From Modestobacter sp. VKM Ac-2984 (GTDB lineage Bacteria > Actinomycetota > Actinomycetes > Mycobacteriales > Geodermatophilaceae): a stretch of 64,000 nt of DNA. The notes beneath the pieces were generated by a model, which was given only the letters and a program-made list of their open reading frames with translations, searched no databases and was not told the DNA's origin. The position numbers were made by a program, and so were the translations under genes. The stretch lies in the NCBI RefSeq assembly GCF_026967985.1, contig NZ_JAPVBJ010000010.1:124001-188000 (forward strand), in the 5' to 3' direction. This document shows positions 36,497-44,349 of the stretch, piece by piece (within the stretch, counting starts at the first letter, position 1; every line of letters starts with the position of its first letter).

Positions 36497-36879
36497 TGGC
36501 CGACGGTCCTCCTGTCTCGCTGGGCGCGGTGAACGTCGGCGCCCGAGATCCCCGTGCACTGGCCTCCTTCTGGGCCGGCCTGCTCGGCGGTGAGATCGCC
36601 GGCGAGCACGGCGACTTCGTGTTCGTCTCCGCCCGGGAGCCCGACGGCTTCGCGATGTCCTTCTGGCCGCACCCCGGCGATCGTCCGGAGCAACCGGCCC
36701 AGCACCTCGATCTCACGGTGCCGTGGGGGACGCGGACCGCCGCGGTGGACCGCGCGATCGCGCTCGGCGCGGTCCACCGGTGGGACGTGCTCGACGAGGT
36801 CCCCTGGGTGCAGTGGTCGACCCTCGCCGACCCGGAGGGCAACCTCTTCTGCCTTGCGGAGCACCCGCCTGCCGGGTGA
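36496..36879 (+). CDS. VOC-family (glyoxalase/bleomycin-resistance-like) protein
   Basis: The 127-residue single-domain protein has the typical VOC layout. It starts with a first beta-strand and helix (VSLGAVNVGARDPRALASFWAGLLGGE), continues through HLDLTV, and ends with LADPEGNLFCLAEH. That terminal segment carries the conserved metal-ligand Glu region of the second half. VOC proteins include glyoxalase I, dioxygenases and drug-binding proteins; the specific role is unknown. The gene lies exactly between two copies of a 49-bp repeat. Confidence 0.85.
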   Translation: MADGPPVSLGAVNVGARDPRALASFWAGLLGGEIAGEHGDFVFVSAREPDGFAMSFWPHPGDRPEQPAQHLDLTVPWGTRTAAVDRAIALGAVHRWDVLDEVPWVQWSTLADPEGNLFCLAEHPPAG

Positions 36880-36902
36880 CGCCCGACGCCGGTCGGTACG
36901 CC

Positions 36903-36951
36903 GGCGCGGAGCGGCCGGACCTGCCGGAGTGGCGCGCCCGCGGCTGGTGAC
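36903..36951 (+). repeat. Direct repeat, copy 2 (orphan copy of the MBL gene 3' end)
   Basis: This copy differs from 36410..36458 at one base and keeps the same reading frame and stop, but no MBL gene precedes it. It appears to be the remnant of a duplication or insertion event around the VOC gene. Confidence 0.9.
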
Positions 36952-36984
36952 CGACGCGGCGCAGCGCCCGATCTCGGAAGAGCT

Positions 36985-37263
36985 CTAGTCCTCGAAGAGC
37001 TCCACGAGCTCCTCCGCCGTCCCGGGCACGTGCAGTGGCACCACCGAGATCGACCAGTCCGGGCGGCGCTCGTCGAGGTCGACCGCCAGGTCCCACGCCG
37101 CCCTCGCGGTGAGCGGGCCGAAGCACGCGTCGTCCCCGTCCTCCCCCACCGCGACCTCGACCAGCCAGTTGTCGGAGAGATCGGCCGCGAGCTCGGCGAA
37201 GTCGGCCTCGCTGTCCTCGTCGGGCTCCGGGAGGTCGGCCTGGACGGGGTAGATGAGCGCCAT
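36985..37263 (-). CDS. Small acidic hypothetical protein
   Basis: The 92-residue protein is strongly acidic (Asp and Glu make up more than a quarter) and contains no lysine. It begins MALIYPVQADLPEPDEDSEADF and contains WLVEVAVGEDGDDACFGPL and WSISVVPLHVPGTAEELVELFED. I do not recognise a family. ATG 37263 has a TAGCGT box six bases upstream (37270..37275), pointing to a leaderless mRNA. It lies between the orphan repeat copy and the next plus-strand pair. Confidence 0.6.
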   Translation of the reverse strand: MALIYPVQADLPEPDEDSEADFAELAADLSDNWLVEVAVGEDGDDACFGPLTARAAWDLAVDLDERRPDWSISVVPLHVPGTAEELVELFED

Positions 37264-37325
37264 GCGGACACGCTAGACCGGCTCGCGGCCCCTGACCGCC
37301 CGCATCAGCCGCCGCTCCGGATGCC

Positions 37326-37350
37326 GGTTCACCGATGCCACACCGGGTAG
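37326..37350 (+). promoter_or_regulatory. SigB/SigF-like stress promoter candidate
   Basis: GGTT at 37326..37329 is followed after 15 nt by GGGTAG at 37345..37350. This fits the actinobacterial general-stress sigma pattern GNNT-N14-16-GGGTA. It is 88 bp upstream of ATG 37439. Confidence 0.45.
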
Positions 37351-37438
37351 TGCACAACCGGAGCCGTGGACGAACGCGCCCGCGGCACGTCCGGAAGCGC
37401 CGCGTGCCTGCGGCCACCGCCCGAGCGAGGAGAGCTCC

Positions 37439-37687
37439 ATGACCACGTCGACCAGCGACACTGCGACCGGCAAGCGCGACATCAAGTCCCACGAGGCGAC
37501 CAGCTTCGCCGACCTGGGCAAGGAGATGTGGGCCTACCTGACGGGCAAGGGCGCGGCGATCAACTACGAGTTCGTGGACATGACCGTCGAGGTCCCGCGG
37601 GAGACCGGTCCCGACGCACCCCGCGCCACCTGGAAGCTGAACGGGACGCTGCGCATCACCACCGCCGAGAACGCCAGCAAGGGATGA
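37439..37687 (+). CDS. Small hypothetical protein, first gene of a two-gene unit
   Basis: This 82-residue soluble protein has no recognised domain: MTTSTSDTATGKRD, then KSHEATSFADLGKEMWAYLTGKGAAINYEFVDMTVEVP, ending in a beta-rich WKLNGTLRITT. GAGGAG lies 7 nt upstream. Its stop overlaps the next start (ATGA), so the two genes are co-translated. The stress-type promoter upstream suggests induction in stationary phase or osmotic stress, which is inference. Confidence 0.65.
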   Translation: MTTSTSDTATGKRDIKSHEATSFADLGKEMWAYLTGKGAAINYEFVDMTVEVPRETGPDAPRATWKLNGTLRITTAENASKG

Positions 37688-38118
37688 ACCCGGAGGTGGC
37701 CCGCCTCGACGTGACGGGCGACCTGTCGATCGAGGTCGACGGCGCGCCCGTGCGGGTCACCGCCGCGGGCGGTGACGTGCACGTGGTCGCCGACGACGTC
37801 CGCGGGTTCGTGCTGGGTCTGCGGGCGGCGGCCACCGCCCGCACCGGGACCCGGCCGGGCCGCGCCGACCTCGCCCAGCTGGCCGGCGCGCTGGCCGATG
37901 CCGGGCTCACCGCCCGGCTCGACTCGCCGTCGCAGCACATCGTCACCGTGGGCTCGGGCGTCGACTCCTCACTCGGCGGCGCACTGCTGGGCACCCGACA
38001 GGCACGCCCAGACGCCGTCGGCATCATCCGCGCCAGCAGCCGGGCCCGTGCGGTCGAGACCGCGCTGGTGGCGACGCTGCTCGCCCTCGGCTATGCGGTG
38101 GTCCGCCGCCGCAGGTGA
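37684..38118 (+). CDS. Hypothetical protein, second gene of a two-gene unit
   Basis: The 144-residue protein begins MNPEVARLDVTGDLSIEVDG. An N-terminal beta-rich part is followed by helical segments (GRADLAQLAGALADAGLTARL) and a C-terminal ALVATLLALGYAVVRRRR, which could be a short hydrophobic anchor. No family is recognised. It starts within the stop of the upstream 82-residue gene and converges with the S9 peptidase gene 25 bp away. Confidence 0.65.
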   Translation: MNPEVARLDVTGDLSIEVDGAPVRVTAAGGDVHVVADDVRGFVLGLRAAATARTGTRPGRADLAQLAGALADAGLTARLDSPSQHIVTVGSGVDSSLGGALLGTRQARPDAVGIIRASSRARAVETALVATLLALGYAVVRRRR

Positions 38119-38143
38119 GCGAGGGGACAGGACAGCGCGCTCC

Positions 38144-40201
38144 TCAGACGACCCGGGTCGCCCGCACGGTCAGCGGCTCGGCCGGGTCCGGCCCGGCCGA
38201 GCCGCCGACGGACCCGGCCGGCAGCGCGCCCATCGCCGAGCTGTTCTGCGGAGTCGGCAGCCAGCGGCCCCACCAGCGCAGCACGTGCTCGAGCCGTGCC
38301 TGGCGGTGCTTCGGCCGGCCGGACCGCGACAGCTCGTGGCCCTCCCCCGGGAACAGCAGCAGCTCGGTGGGGACGCCGCGGCGCTTGAGTTCCACGTAGA
38401 GCCGGGTGCCCTGTTCCAGCGGGCAGCGCCAGTCCTCCTCCGAGTGGATCACCATCGTCGGCGTGGTGATCCGGTGCGCCGAGGCCATCGGCGACTGCGC
38501 GGCGACGCGTCCAGGATCGGTGCCCACGTACTCGTCGGGGAAGAAGAACCCGATGTCGGAGGAGCCGACGAAGCTGACCGGGTCGTTGAACCCCCGCTCG
38601 CTGATGCCGGCGACGAACCGGTCGGTGCGGCCGAGCAGCAGCGTGGTCATGAACCCGCCGTACGAGCCGCCCATCAGCCCGACGCGGGTGTCGTCCAGCC
38701 CCGGGTCGGCCAGCGCTGCGTCCAGGAAGGCGAGCACGTCGTCGGCGTCCAGCTCGCCCATGTGCTCCTTGATCACCCGCCCGTGCGCCTGGCCGTAGCC
38801 GGACGACCCGCGGGGGTTGCACATCAGCACGGCGTAGCCGGCCTCGACGTAGGCCTGGGTCTCGTCGAAGAGCGTCCACCCGTACTGGCTGAACGGCCCG
38901 CCGTGCACGGTCAGCAGCACCGGGTGCGGCCCGGGACCGGGCGGTGTGGTGACCCAGCCGTGCACCGGGTAGCCGTCCGGCGCGGTCGCCGTCGTCTCCC
39001 GCATCCGGTGCAGCCGACCGGTTTCCTGCAGCGGTGCACCGAAGCCGGTGATCAGCCGGCGGCGTCCCGGGGTGATCGCGATGAGCTCGCCCGCCGAGCG
39101 GTCGTGCGCGACGGTGGCGACGACGACGCCGCCCCCGACGGCCACCCCGCGCACCGTGTACGGCCCCTCGACCAGCGCCTCGGGCTCGCCGCCGTCGAGC
39201 GGGACCCGCAGCAGTTCGACCGCACCGCGCCGCTGGACGCCGACGAAGGCGGCGCCCCCGGCCACCACGGTCGCCGGTGTCTCGTCGCCGCGGTCGTGCT
39301 CCTCCGGATCGAGCAGCGGCACCACGGGCCCGCCGTCGGCGCTGACCTGGGCTAGGGTCGTGTTCCGGCCGACGAAGTCCCGGCCGAGCGGGCCCAGGTC
39401 GGGGATCGCCGAGAGGTAGAGGGTGCTGCCGGTGGCGTCGTCCGGGTCGTAGGCCGGGTGGGCGCAGGCGGACCGGGAGTCGGTGACCCGGCGCAGCCCG
39501 CTGCCGTCGGGCCGGACGACGTACACGTCGGTCACCCGGTCCAGGTCAGCACCCTCGTGCCGCGCGGAGACGAAGGCGAGCTCGGCGCCGTCCGGACGCC
39601 ACGTCACGTCGGTGTCGTCCACGTCGCCGCCGGTGACCTGGAACGGCGTGGGCCGCTCGTCGGCGGTCTCGGCGGTGTCGGCCGGCAGGTCGACGACGAA
39701 GACGTGACTGCGGCGGTCGTTGGTGAACCCGACGCCGTCGGCCCGGTACGTCAGCGTGGTGATCAGCCGTGGGGGCTCCGCACCCGGCGACACGTCCTCG
39801 TCGGTGCCGTACCGCCCCTGCTCGGGCACGCGCGCGGTGTAGGCCAGCCGACGGGAGTCCGGCGACCACACCGGGGTGCCCGCGCCCAGGTGGTGATCGG
39901 TCAGCCGCCGGGCCGTGCCGCCGTCCACGGGCAGCACGTGCAGCTGCGGTCGCCCCTTCGGCTCGGCCGACAGGTAGGCCAGCCAGCGCCCGTCCGGGGA
40001 GAACACCGGCGCCGAGTCCAGGTGGCCGTGGGTGAGCGGCCGGGCCGGCGCCGAGCCGTCGGTCGGGACGGTCCACAGCTGGCCGCGGTACTCGTCGGTG
40101 TCCAGGTCCAGCCGGCTGACGGCGACGACGGCGGTCGCCCCGTCCGGGGACACCGTCGGCACACCGGGCACGCGCAGCAGGGAGAGGTCGGCAGGCCGCA
40201 T
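38144..40201 (-). CDS. S9-family (prolyl oligopeptidase-type) serine peptidase
   Basis: The 685-residue protein has an N-terminal beta-propeller with repeated SPDGRWLAYLS/SPDSRRLAYTA-type blades. It is followed by a peptidase S9 catalytic domain (about 420-660). The nucleophile is in GLMGGSYGGFMTT, the Asp in HSEEDWRCPLEQG and the His in FPGEGHELSRSG. This arrangement is that of acylaminoacyl-peptidase/dipeptidyl-peptidase relatives. There is no signal peptide, so it is cytoplasmic. A TAGCGT box six bases before ATG 40201 suggests leaderless transcription. Confidence 0.92.
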   Translation of the reverse strand: MRPADLSLLRVPGVPTVSPDGATAVVAVSRLDLDTDEYRGQLWTVPTDGSAPARPLTHGHLDSAPVFSPDGRWLAYLSAEPKGRPQLHVLPVDGGTARRLTDHHLGAGTPVWSPDSRRLAYTARVPEQGRYGTDEDVSPGAEPPRLITTLTYRADGVGFTNDRRSHVFVVDLPADTAETADERPTPFQVTGGDVDDTDVTWRPDGAELAFVSARHEGADLDRVTDVYVVRPDGSGLRRVTDSRSACAHPAYDPDDATGSTLYLSAIPDLGPLGRDFVGRNTTLAQVSADGGPVVPLLDPEEHDRGDETPATVVAGGAAFVGVQRRGAVELLRVPLDGGEPEALVEGPYTVRGVAVGGGVVVATVAHDRSAGELIAITPGRRRLITGFGAPLQETGRLHRMRETTATAPDGYPVHGWVTTPPGPGPHPVLLTVHGGPFSQYGWTLFDETQAYVEAGYAVLMCNPRGSSGYGQAHGRVIKEHMGELDADDVLAFLDAALADPGLDDTRVGLMGGSYGGFMTTLLLGRTDRFVAGISERGFNDPVSFVGSSDIGFFFPDEYVGTDPGRVAAQSPMASAHRITTPTMVIHSEEDWRCPLEQGTRLYVELKRRGVPTELLLFPGEGHELSRSGRPKHRQARLEHVLRWWGRWLPTPQNSSAMGALPAGSVGGSAGPDPAEPLTVRATRVV

Positions 40202-40207
40202 GCGGGC

Positions 40208-40213
40208 ACGCTA
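40208..40213 (-). promoter_or_regulatory. Leaderless -10 box of the S9 peptidase gene
   Basis: TAGCGT on the minus strand is 6 nt from ATG 40201. The spacing and hexamer are the same as for the 92-residue gene at 37263. Confidence 0.5.
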
Positions 40214-40248
40214 GCCCAGGCGCACAGCGGCGCAGATGATGAGCCCTG

Positions 40249-41586
40249 CTAAGGGGTGAGTGCTCCCGGGTCGCGCCGTTCCGCCCGGATGCTGCGGGCC
40301 AGACCCAGCGCCCCGAACAGCGGCAGCGCGGCGAGCAGCAGGAGACTGCGGTCCAGCCCGAGGACCTCGCCCGCACCGCCGACCACCGCCGACCCCACCC
40401 CGCCGCCGACCAGGAAGACCAGGGTGGCGATGCCGAGTGCGACGCCGCGCACCTCGTCGGGGACGGCGCCGCCCACCGCGGCCATCAGGGCCGGCTGGCC
40501 CAGCCCGAAGGCGACCGTCACCAGGACGACGGCCGTCACCAAGCCGGGGGCGGAACCAGCGGTGGCGCCCAGAGCAGCGACCAGCAGCGCGACGGTCGCG
40601 GTGATCCCGGAGATGGCCAGCGACCGGGCGGGGCCGAGCCGGGCCAGCAGCGGGCCGGCCAGCCGCGGGGCGAGGAAGCCGGTGACCGCGCTGGGCACCA
40701 GCGCCAAGCCGATGTGCAGCGGTGTCCACCCCTCGCCCGCGAGCACGGCGGGGACGGCGATCAGCAGCGCGAACCAGGCGGCCGGGACGGCCGAGGCGGC
40801 CAGCGCGCTGCGCACCACCACCGGCTCCCGGAGGACGGCCCTGGGCAGGAAGCCCTCCGGCCGGCGGCGCACCTGCGCGGCGACCGCCGGGATGCCCAGC
40901 CCGAGCAGGGCAGCACCGACGGCGGCGATCACCACCCCGGAGGCCGGTGACTGCACGAGCAGCACCAGGCCGGCGGCGGTGCCGGCGACCAGGACCGCGC
41001 CCAGCACGTCCAGCCGGGCACCGGTGCCCACGGCGGGGACCGAACGCCACAGCACCGGCACGAGCAGCAACCCGAGCGCCGGCAGCACCACGACCGCCCG
41101 CCAGCTGGCGACGTCGGCCACCAGCCCGCCGACCAACGGCCCCAGCGCACTGACCGCCGCCGCGGTGCCGGTGACCTTGCCCAGCGCGGCCGTGCGCACC
41201 GCGCCCTCGTACCGTGCGCTGACGATCGCCATGCCGAGCACCGGGACCGCAGCCGCACCCAGGCCCTGGAGGATGCGGGCACCCAGCAGCACCGGGTAGC
41301 TGGGGGCCAAGCCGCCGAGCACTGCACCGGCGGTCATCAGGGCCACCCCGACGACCAGCGGCAGCCGGATGCCGGCCAGGTCGGCGACCCGGCCGTACAC
41401 GGCGGTCGCCACGGCCAGCATCAGCGCGTAGAGGCTGATCACCCAGGAGACGCCACCGGTGGTCAGGTCCAGGTCGGCGGCGATGGCCGGCAGCGTGACC
41501 GCGACCGCAGCACTGCCCATGCCGGCGAGTCCGAAGAGGAACCCGACCAGGCCGGCGACGCGGCCGGCGTCGGTCGGGGCGCTCAT
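40249..41586 (-). CDS. MFS transporter, drug-efflux type
   Basis: The 445-residue membrane protein has about 12-14 helices. It has the MFS motif-A-like loop YGRVADLAGIRLPLVVG, LDLTTGGVSWVISLYALMLA and a motif-C-like GPLVGGLVAD in helix 5. These features resemble the DHA1/DHA2 proton antiporters that export drugs. Substrate unknown; no regulator is adjacent. It reads in the same direction as the S9 peptidase downstream, but that gene has its own -10. Confidence 0.88.
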   Translation of the reverse strand: MSAPTDAGRVAGLVGFLFGLAGMGSAAVAVTLPAIAADLDLTTGGVSWVISLYALMLAVATAVYGRVADLAGIRLPLVVGVALMTAGAVLGGLAPSYPVLLGARILQGLGAAAVPVLGMAIVSARYEGAVRTAALGKVTGTAAAVSALGPLVGGLVADVASWRAVVVLPALGLLLVPVLWRSVPAVGTGARLDVLGAVLVAGTAAGLVLLVQSPASGVVIAAVGAALLGLGIPAVAAQVRRRPEGFLPRAVLREPVVVRSALAASAVPAAWFALLIAVPAVLAGEGWTPLHIGLALVPSAVTGFLAPRLAGPLLARLGPARSLAISGITATVALLVAALGATAGSAPGLVTAVVLVTVAFGLGQPALMAAVGGAVPDEVRGVALGIATLVFLVGGGVGSAVVGGAGEVLGLDRSLLLLAALPLFGALGLARSIRAERRDPGALTP

Positions 41587-41699
41587 GACCGGGAGCCAAC
41601 CACGCGCCGGCCCGACGGCGGGACGGCGTCCTGGTGGCCGCCGGCGGCTCGACGGTGGAGCCGGGGACGATCCCGCCCCGCTGACGGCCTGCCGCGCGA

Positions 41700-41729
41700 G
41701 ACGGCGGCCCGGGCGACCGGGCCGCCGTC
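41700..41729 (-). terminator. Hairpin terminator of the first TerC gene
   Basis: A perfect 13-bp stem (41700..41712 with 41717..41729) with a 4-nt loop lies 4 nt after the terC stop. Confidence 0.85.
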
Positions 41730-41733
41730 CGGC

Positions 41734-42831
41734 TCAGTTCCTGCGGGGCTGGTCCTCGCCGGTGACGGCCTGCGCGCGCCGCTCGTCCTCGGTGAGCGCA
41801 TCGGCCCGACCGGGCTCGCCGGTGTCGGTCGCGGCCGGGTCGATCGCGGCACCCTGGACATCGGGCACCTCGCCACGGGTCTTGATGAGGCTGGCCACGG
41901 TGGCGACGAGCAGGACCACCAGGATCACCGTGAGGGACAGCCAGGTCGGGATCGCCGGGATGCTCTCCAGGGGCTCGCGCTCACCGGCGAAGGGGTACTG
42001 GTTCTCGTGCAGCGCCTCGAGGATCAGCTTGACGCCGATGAAGGCGAGGATGACGGCCAGCCCCAGCGACAGGTAGACCAGGCGCTTGAGCAGGCCGCCG
42101 AGCAGGAAGTACAGCTGGCGCAGGCCCATCAGCGCGAAGATGTTCGCGGTGAAGACGATGAACGGCTCGCGGGTCAGCCCGAAGATGGCCGGGATGCTGT
42201 CCAGCGCGAAGAGCAGGTCGGTCGTGCCCAGTGCGAGGAACACCACGATCATCGGCGTCCACAGCTTCTTGCCGTTCTCGACGACCCGGATCTTGCTGTC
42301 GTGGAAGTCCTGGGTCATCGGCAGGACCTTGCGCATCCGGCGGATGAGCCCGTTCTCCTCGTAGTCCTCGTCCTCCTCGCGGTGCCGGACCAGGTTGATC
42401 GCGGTGTAGACGAGGAAGGCGCCGAAGAGGAAGAAGACCCAGATGAACCGCTCGATGACGGCGGCGCCGGCGAGGATGAAGAGGCCGCGGAGCACCAGCG
42501 CGATGATGATCCCGACCATCAGGACCTCTTGCTGGAGCTTCCGGGGCACCCGGAAGCGGGCCATGATGATCACGAAGACGAAGAGGTTGTCGACCGAGAG
42601 CGAGTACTCGGTCAGCCAGCCTGCGTAGAACTCCGTGGCGAACTGGCCGTTCGTCACCGCCAGCACGATCCCGCCGAAGGCCACCGCCAGGCCCACGTAG
42701 AAGACCACCCACAGCGTCGCCTCCTTCACGGAGGGCTCGTGCGGACGACGGACGACGAGGGCGAGGTCGGCGAGCAGCAGGACGGTGAGCCCCACGAACG
42801 TCGAGATCTCGAACCAGACGGGGAGCTCCAC
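41734..42831 (-). CDS. TerC-family membrane protein (paralogue 1)
   Basis: TerC proteins are membrane proteins that move or handle metal ions; several are manganese exporters, often helping metallate secreted proteins. From GTG 42831 the protein has 365 residues and about seven helices. Conserved acidic motifs are SVDNLFVFVIIMARF and TTDLLFALDSIPAIFGLT, and it ends in a charged tail of about 55 residues. The GTG is chosen because a TACAGT box stands 7 nt upstream. It is a tandem paralogue of the gene at 42970..44094 but has a different control region, without the riboswitch. Confidence 0.92.
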   Translation of the reverse strand: MELPVWFEISTFVGLTVLLLADLALVVRRPHEPSVKEATLWVVFYVGLAVAFGGIVLAVTNGQFATEFYAGWLTEYSLSVDNLFVFVIIMARFRVPRKLQQEVLMVGIIIALVLRGLFILAGAAVIERFIWVFFLFGAFLVYTAINLVRHREEDEDYEENGLIRRMRKVLPMTQDFHDSKIRVVENGKKLWTPMIVVFLALGTTDLLFALDSIPAIFGLTREPFIVFTANIFALMGLRQLYFLLGGLLKRLVYLSLGLAVILAFIGVKLILEALHENQYPFAGEREPLESIPAIPTWLSLTVILVVLLVATVASLIKTRGEVPDVQGAAIDPAATDTGEPGRADALTEDERRAQAVTGEDQPRRN

Positions 42832-42838
42832 GGGCGGG

Positions 42839-42863
42839 ACTGTACAAGTTGGTTGTAGCCAAC
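42839..42863 (-). promoter_or_regulatory. Promoter with inverted repeat upstream of TerC paralogue 1
   Basis: The -10 TACAGT (42839..42844, minus strand) is followed upstream by a perfect dyad GTTGG-N6-CCAAC (42848..42863) in the spacer/-35 region. This is a plausible repressor site; the cognate regulator is unknown. Confidence 0.5.
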
Positions 42864-42928
42864 ACCCGGCCAGCCGGGGCGCGCCGGGTGGGCGTCTGGC
42901 CGATGGTGCGCGGTTGCCCGCCGGCGGT

Positions 42929-42956
42929 CCCGGGGACGACGGTCGTCGTCCCCGGG
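42929..42956 (-). terminator. Hairpin terminator of the second TerC gene
   Basis: A perfect 12-bp stem (42929..42940 with 42945..42956) and a 4-nt loop lie 13 nt after the terC stop, separating the two paralogues. Confidence 0.85.
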
Positions 42957-42969
42957 GCCGCACTCGTGA

Positions 42970-44094
42970 TCAGTCGGTGTGTGTCTCCGGTCGGCTGACC
43001 GGCACCCCACGCGGGTCGGCGGGAGTGTCGGCCGTGTCGGTGTCCGGGTCACCCGGCGCACCGATGTGCCGTCCAGTGCTGTCGGCGCCGGGCTCACCGG
43101 CGTCGCGCTGCTCGCGCCGCGCCGCGTCCTTCTTGTTCTTGCGCAGGCTGGCCCAGGTGGTGATCACCAGGGTCACCAGGATGACCAGCAGCGACAACCA
43201 GGTCGGGATCTCCGGGATCAGCGTCACGTGCTCACCGCCGTTGATGAACGGCAACGTGTTCTCGTGCAGGGCGTGGATCAGCAGCTTGATGCCGATGAAC
43301 CCGAGGATGATCGACAGGCCGTAGGCCAGGTACACGAGCTTGTCGAGCAGGCCGTCGATGAGGAAGAACAGCTGTCGCAGGCCCAGCAGCGCGAAGGCGT
43401 TCGCGGTGAACACCAGATAGGTCTCCTGGGTGAGACCGAAGATCGCCGGGATCGAGTCGACGGCGAAGAGGATGTCGGCGCTGCCGATGGCGATCAGCGC
43501 GATCATCAGCGGGGTGATGAACCGCTTCCCCTTGATCTTGGTGATCAACCGGTCGGAGTGGTACTCCTCGGTCGTCGGGAGCACCTTGCGGGTCAGCCGA
43601 AGGACCGAGTTCTCCTTGAACTCCTCGTCATCGTCGTGACCGCCGCTGCGGGCCTGGGCGATCGCGGTCCAGATGAGGAAGCCGCCGAAGATGTAGAAGA
43701 CCCAGCTGAAGTTCTCGATGGCCGCTGCCCCGAGGAAGATGAAGATCGTCCGCAGCACCAGCGCGAAGGCGATGCCGAACAACAGGACCTTCTGCTGCAG
43801 CTCTCGAGGCACGGCGAAGCTCGCCATGATGAGCACGAAGACGAAGAGGTTGTCGACCGAGAGGCTCTTCTCGGTGACCCACCCGGCGAAGTACTCCCCG
43901 GAGTAGGTGCCACCCCAGAAGACGAACACCACCAGGCCGAAGAGCACGGCGATGCCGACGTAGACCGCCGACCACTTGGCGGACTCGGCAAGGGTCGGCG
44001 CGTGCGGCGTGCGCACGTGGCCGATGAAATCGAAGACGAGCATCCCGATGATCGCAGCCACCGTGATGCCCCACACCCACAGGGGGACGTCCAT
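42970..44094 (-). CDS. TerC-family membrane protein (paralogue 2, riboswitch-controlled)
   Basis: The 374-residue protein has about seven helices and the same TerC motifs as paralogue 1: SVDNLFVFVLIMASF and SADILFAVDSIPAIFGLT. The loop between them is Asp/Glu-rich (GGHDDDEEF), and a 50-residue polar tail ends the protein. ATG 44094 has a perfect GGAGG 6 nt upstream that lies in a hairpin downstream of a yybP-ykoY aptamer. Control by Mn2+ makes a manganese-export role likely for this paralogue. Confidence 0.94.
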   Translation of the reverse strand: MDVPLWVWGITVAAIIGMLVFDFIGHVRTPHAPTLAESAKWSAVYVGIAVLFGLVVFVFWGGTYSGEYFAGWVTEKSLSVDNLFVFVLIMASFAVPRELQQKVLLFGIAFALVLRTIFIFLGAAAIENFSWVFYIFGGFLIWTAIAQARSGGHDDDEEFKENSVLRLTRKVLPTTEEYHSDRLITKIKGKRFITPLMIALIAIGSADILFAVDSIPAIFGLTQETYLVFTANAFALLGLRQLFFLIDGLLDKLVYLAYGLSIILGFIGIKLLIHALHENTLPFINGGEHVTLIPEIPTWLSLLVILVTLVITTWASLRKNKKDAARREQRDAGEPGADSTGRHIGAPGDPDTDTADTPADPRGVPVSRPETHTD

Positions 44095-44100
44095 GCACTT

Positions 44101-44229
44101 CCTCCGGTCGTCTGGCTCATGTCAGCACCGGAGGTCTCTCCCACCGGCCCGCGAGCGGGTCGGCCGGCGGCGCCGGGGACCGTGGGATCCCGTGTTGACG
44201 ACACTGCCGCGAGCGGGATACTCCCCTCC
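44101..44229 (-). ncRNA. yybP-ykoY (manganese) riboswitch with Shine-Dalgarno-sequestering expression platform
   Basis: Read on the minus strand, the leader has the class-defining elements. P1 5' strand GGAGG (44225..44229) runs into GGAGUA (44219..44224). P2 is formed by AUCCCG/CGGGAU around GUGUCGUCAACAC (44192..44204), with the conserved CGUCA. P3 is CCCAC/GUGGG with two internal hairpins. The closing GAGACC (44133..44138) follows, and P1 3' strand CCUCC is at 44130..44134. CCUCCGG (44128..44134) can alternatively pair perfectly with CCGGAGG (44101..44107), which is the ribosome-binding site of the terC gene. The class binds Mn2+; the ON logic is inference from the mutually exclusive pairing. 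Confidence 0.9.
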
Positions 44230-44349
44230 ACGTGAGGCCTGCCCGGTCCGGCGCGACAGCGCACCGCCCCCTGCAGCCCAGGCCCCAGGGTCCCCTACGA
44301 ACGGCCGGGCCGCAGAGTTCCCGCAGACGGTGAGGACCTCAGAGCTGAG

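Noticed and set aside
36723-36950. 75-codon plus-strand frame ending in the repeat copy 2
   Set aside because: Its first part is a wrong frame of the VOC gene; only the last 16 codons match the MBL end, so it is a duplication remnant and not a gene.
37351-37438. Leaderless start or short peptide between the stress promoter and the 82-residue gene
   Set aside because: No start codon at a suitable distance; the gene has its own GAGGAG site.
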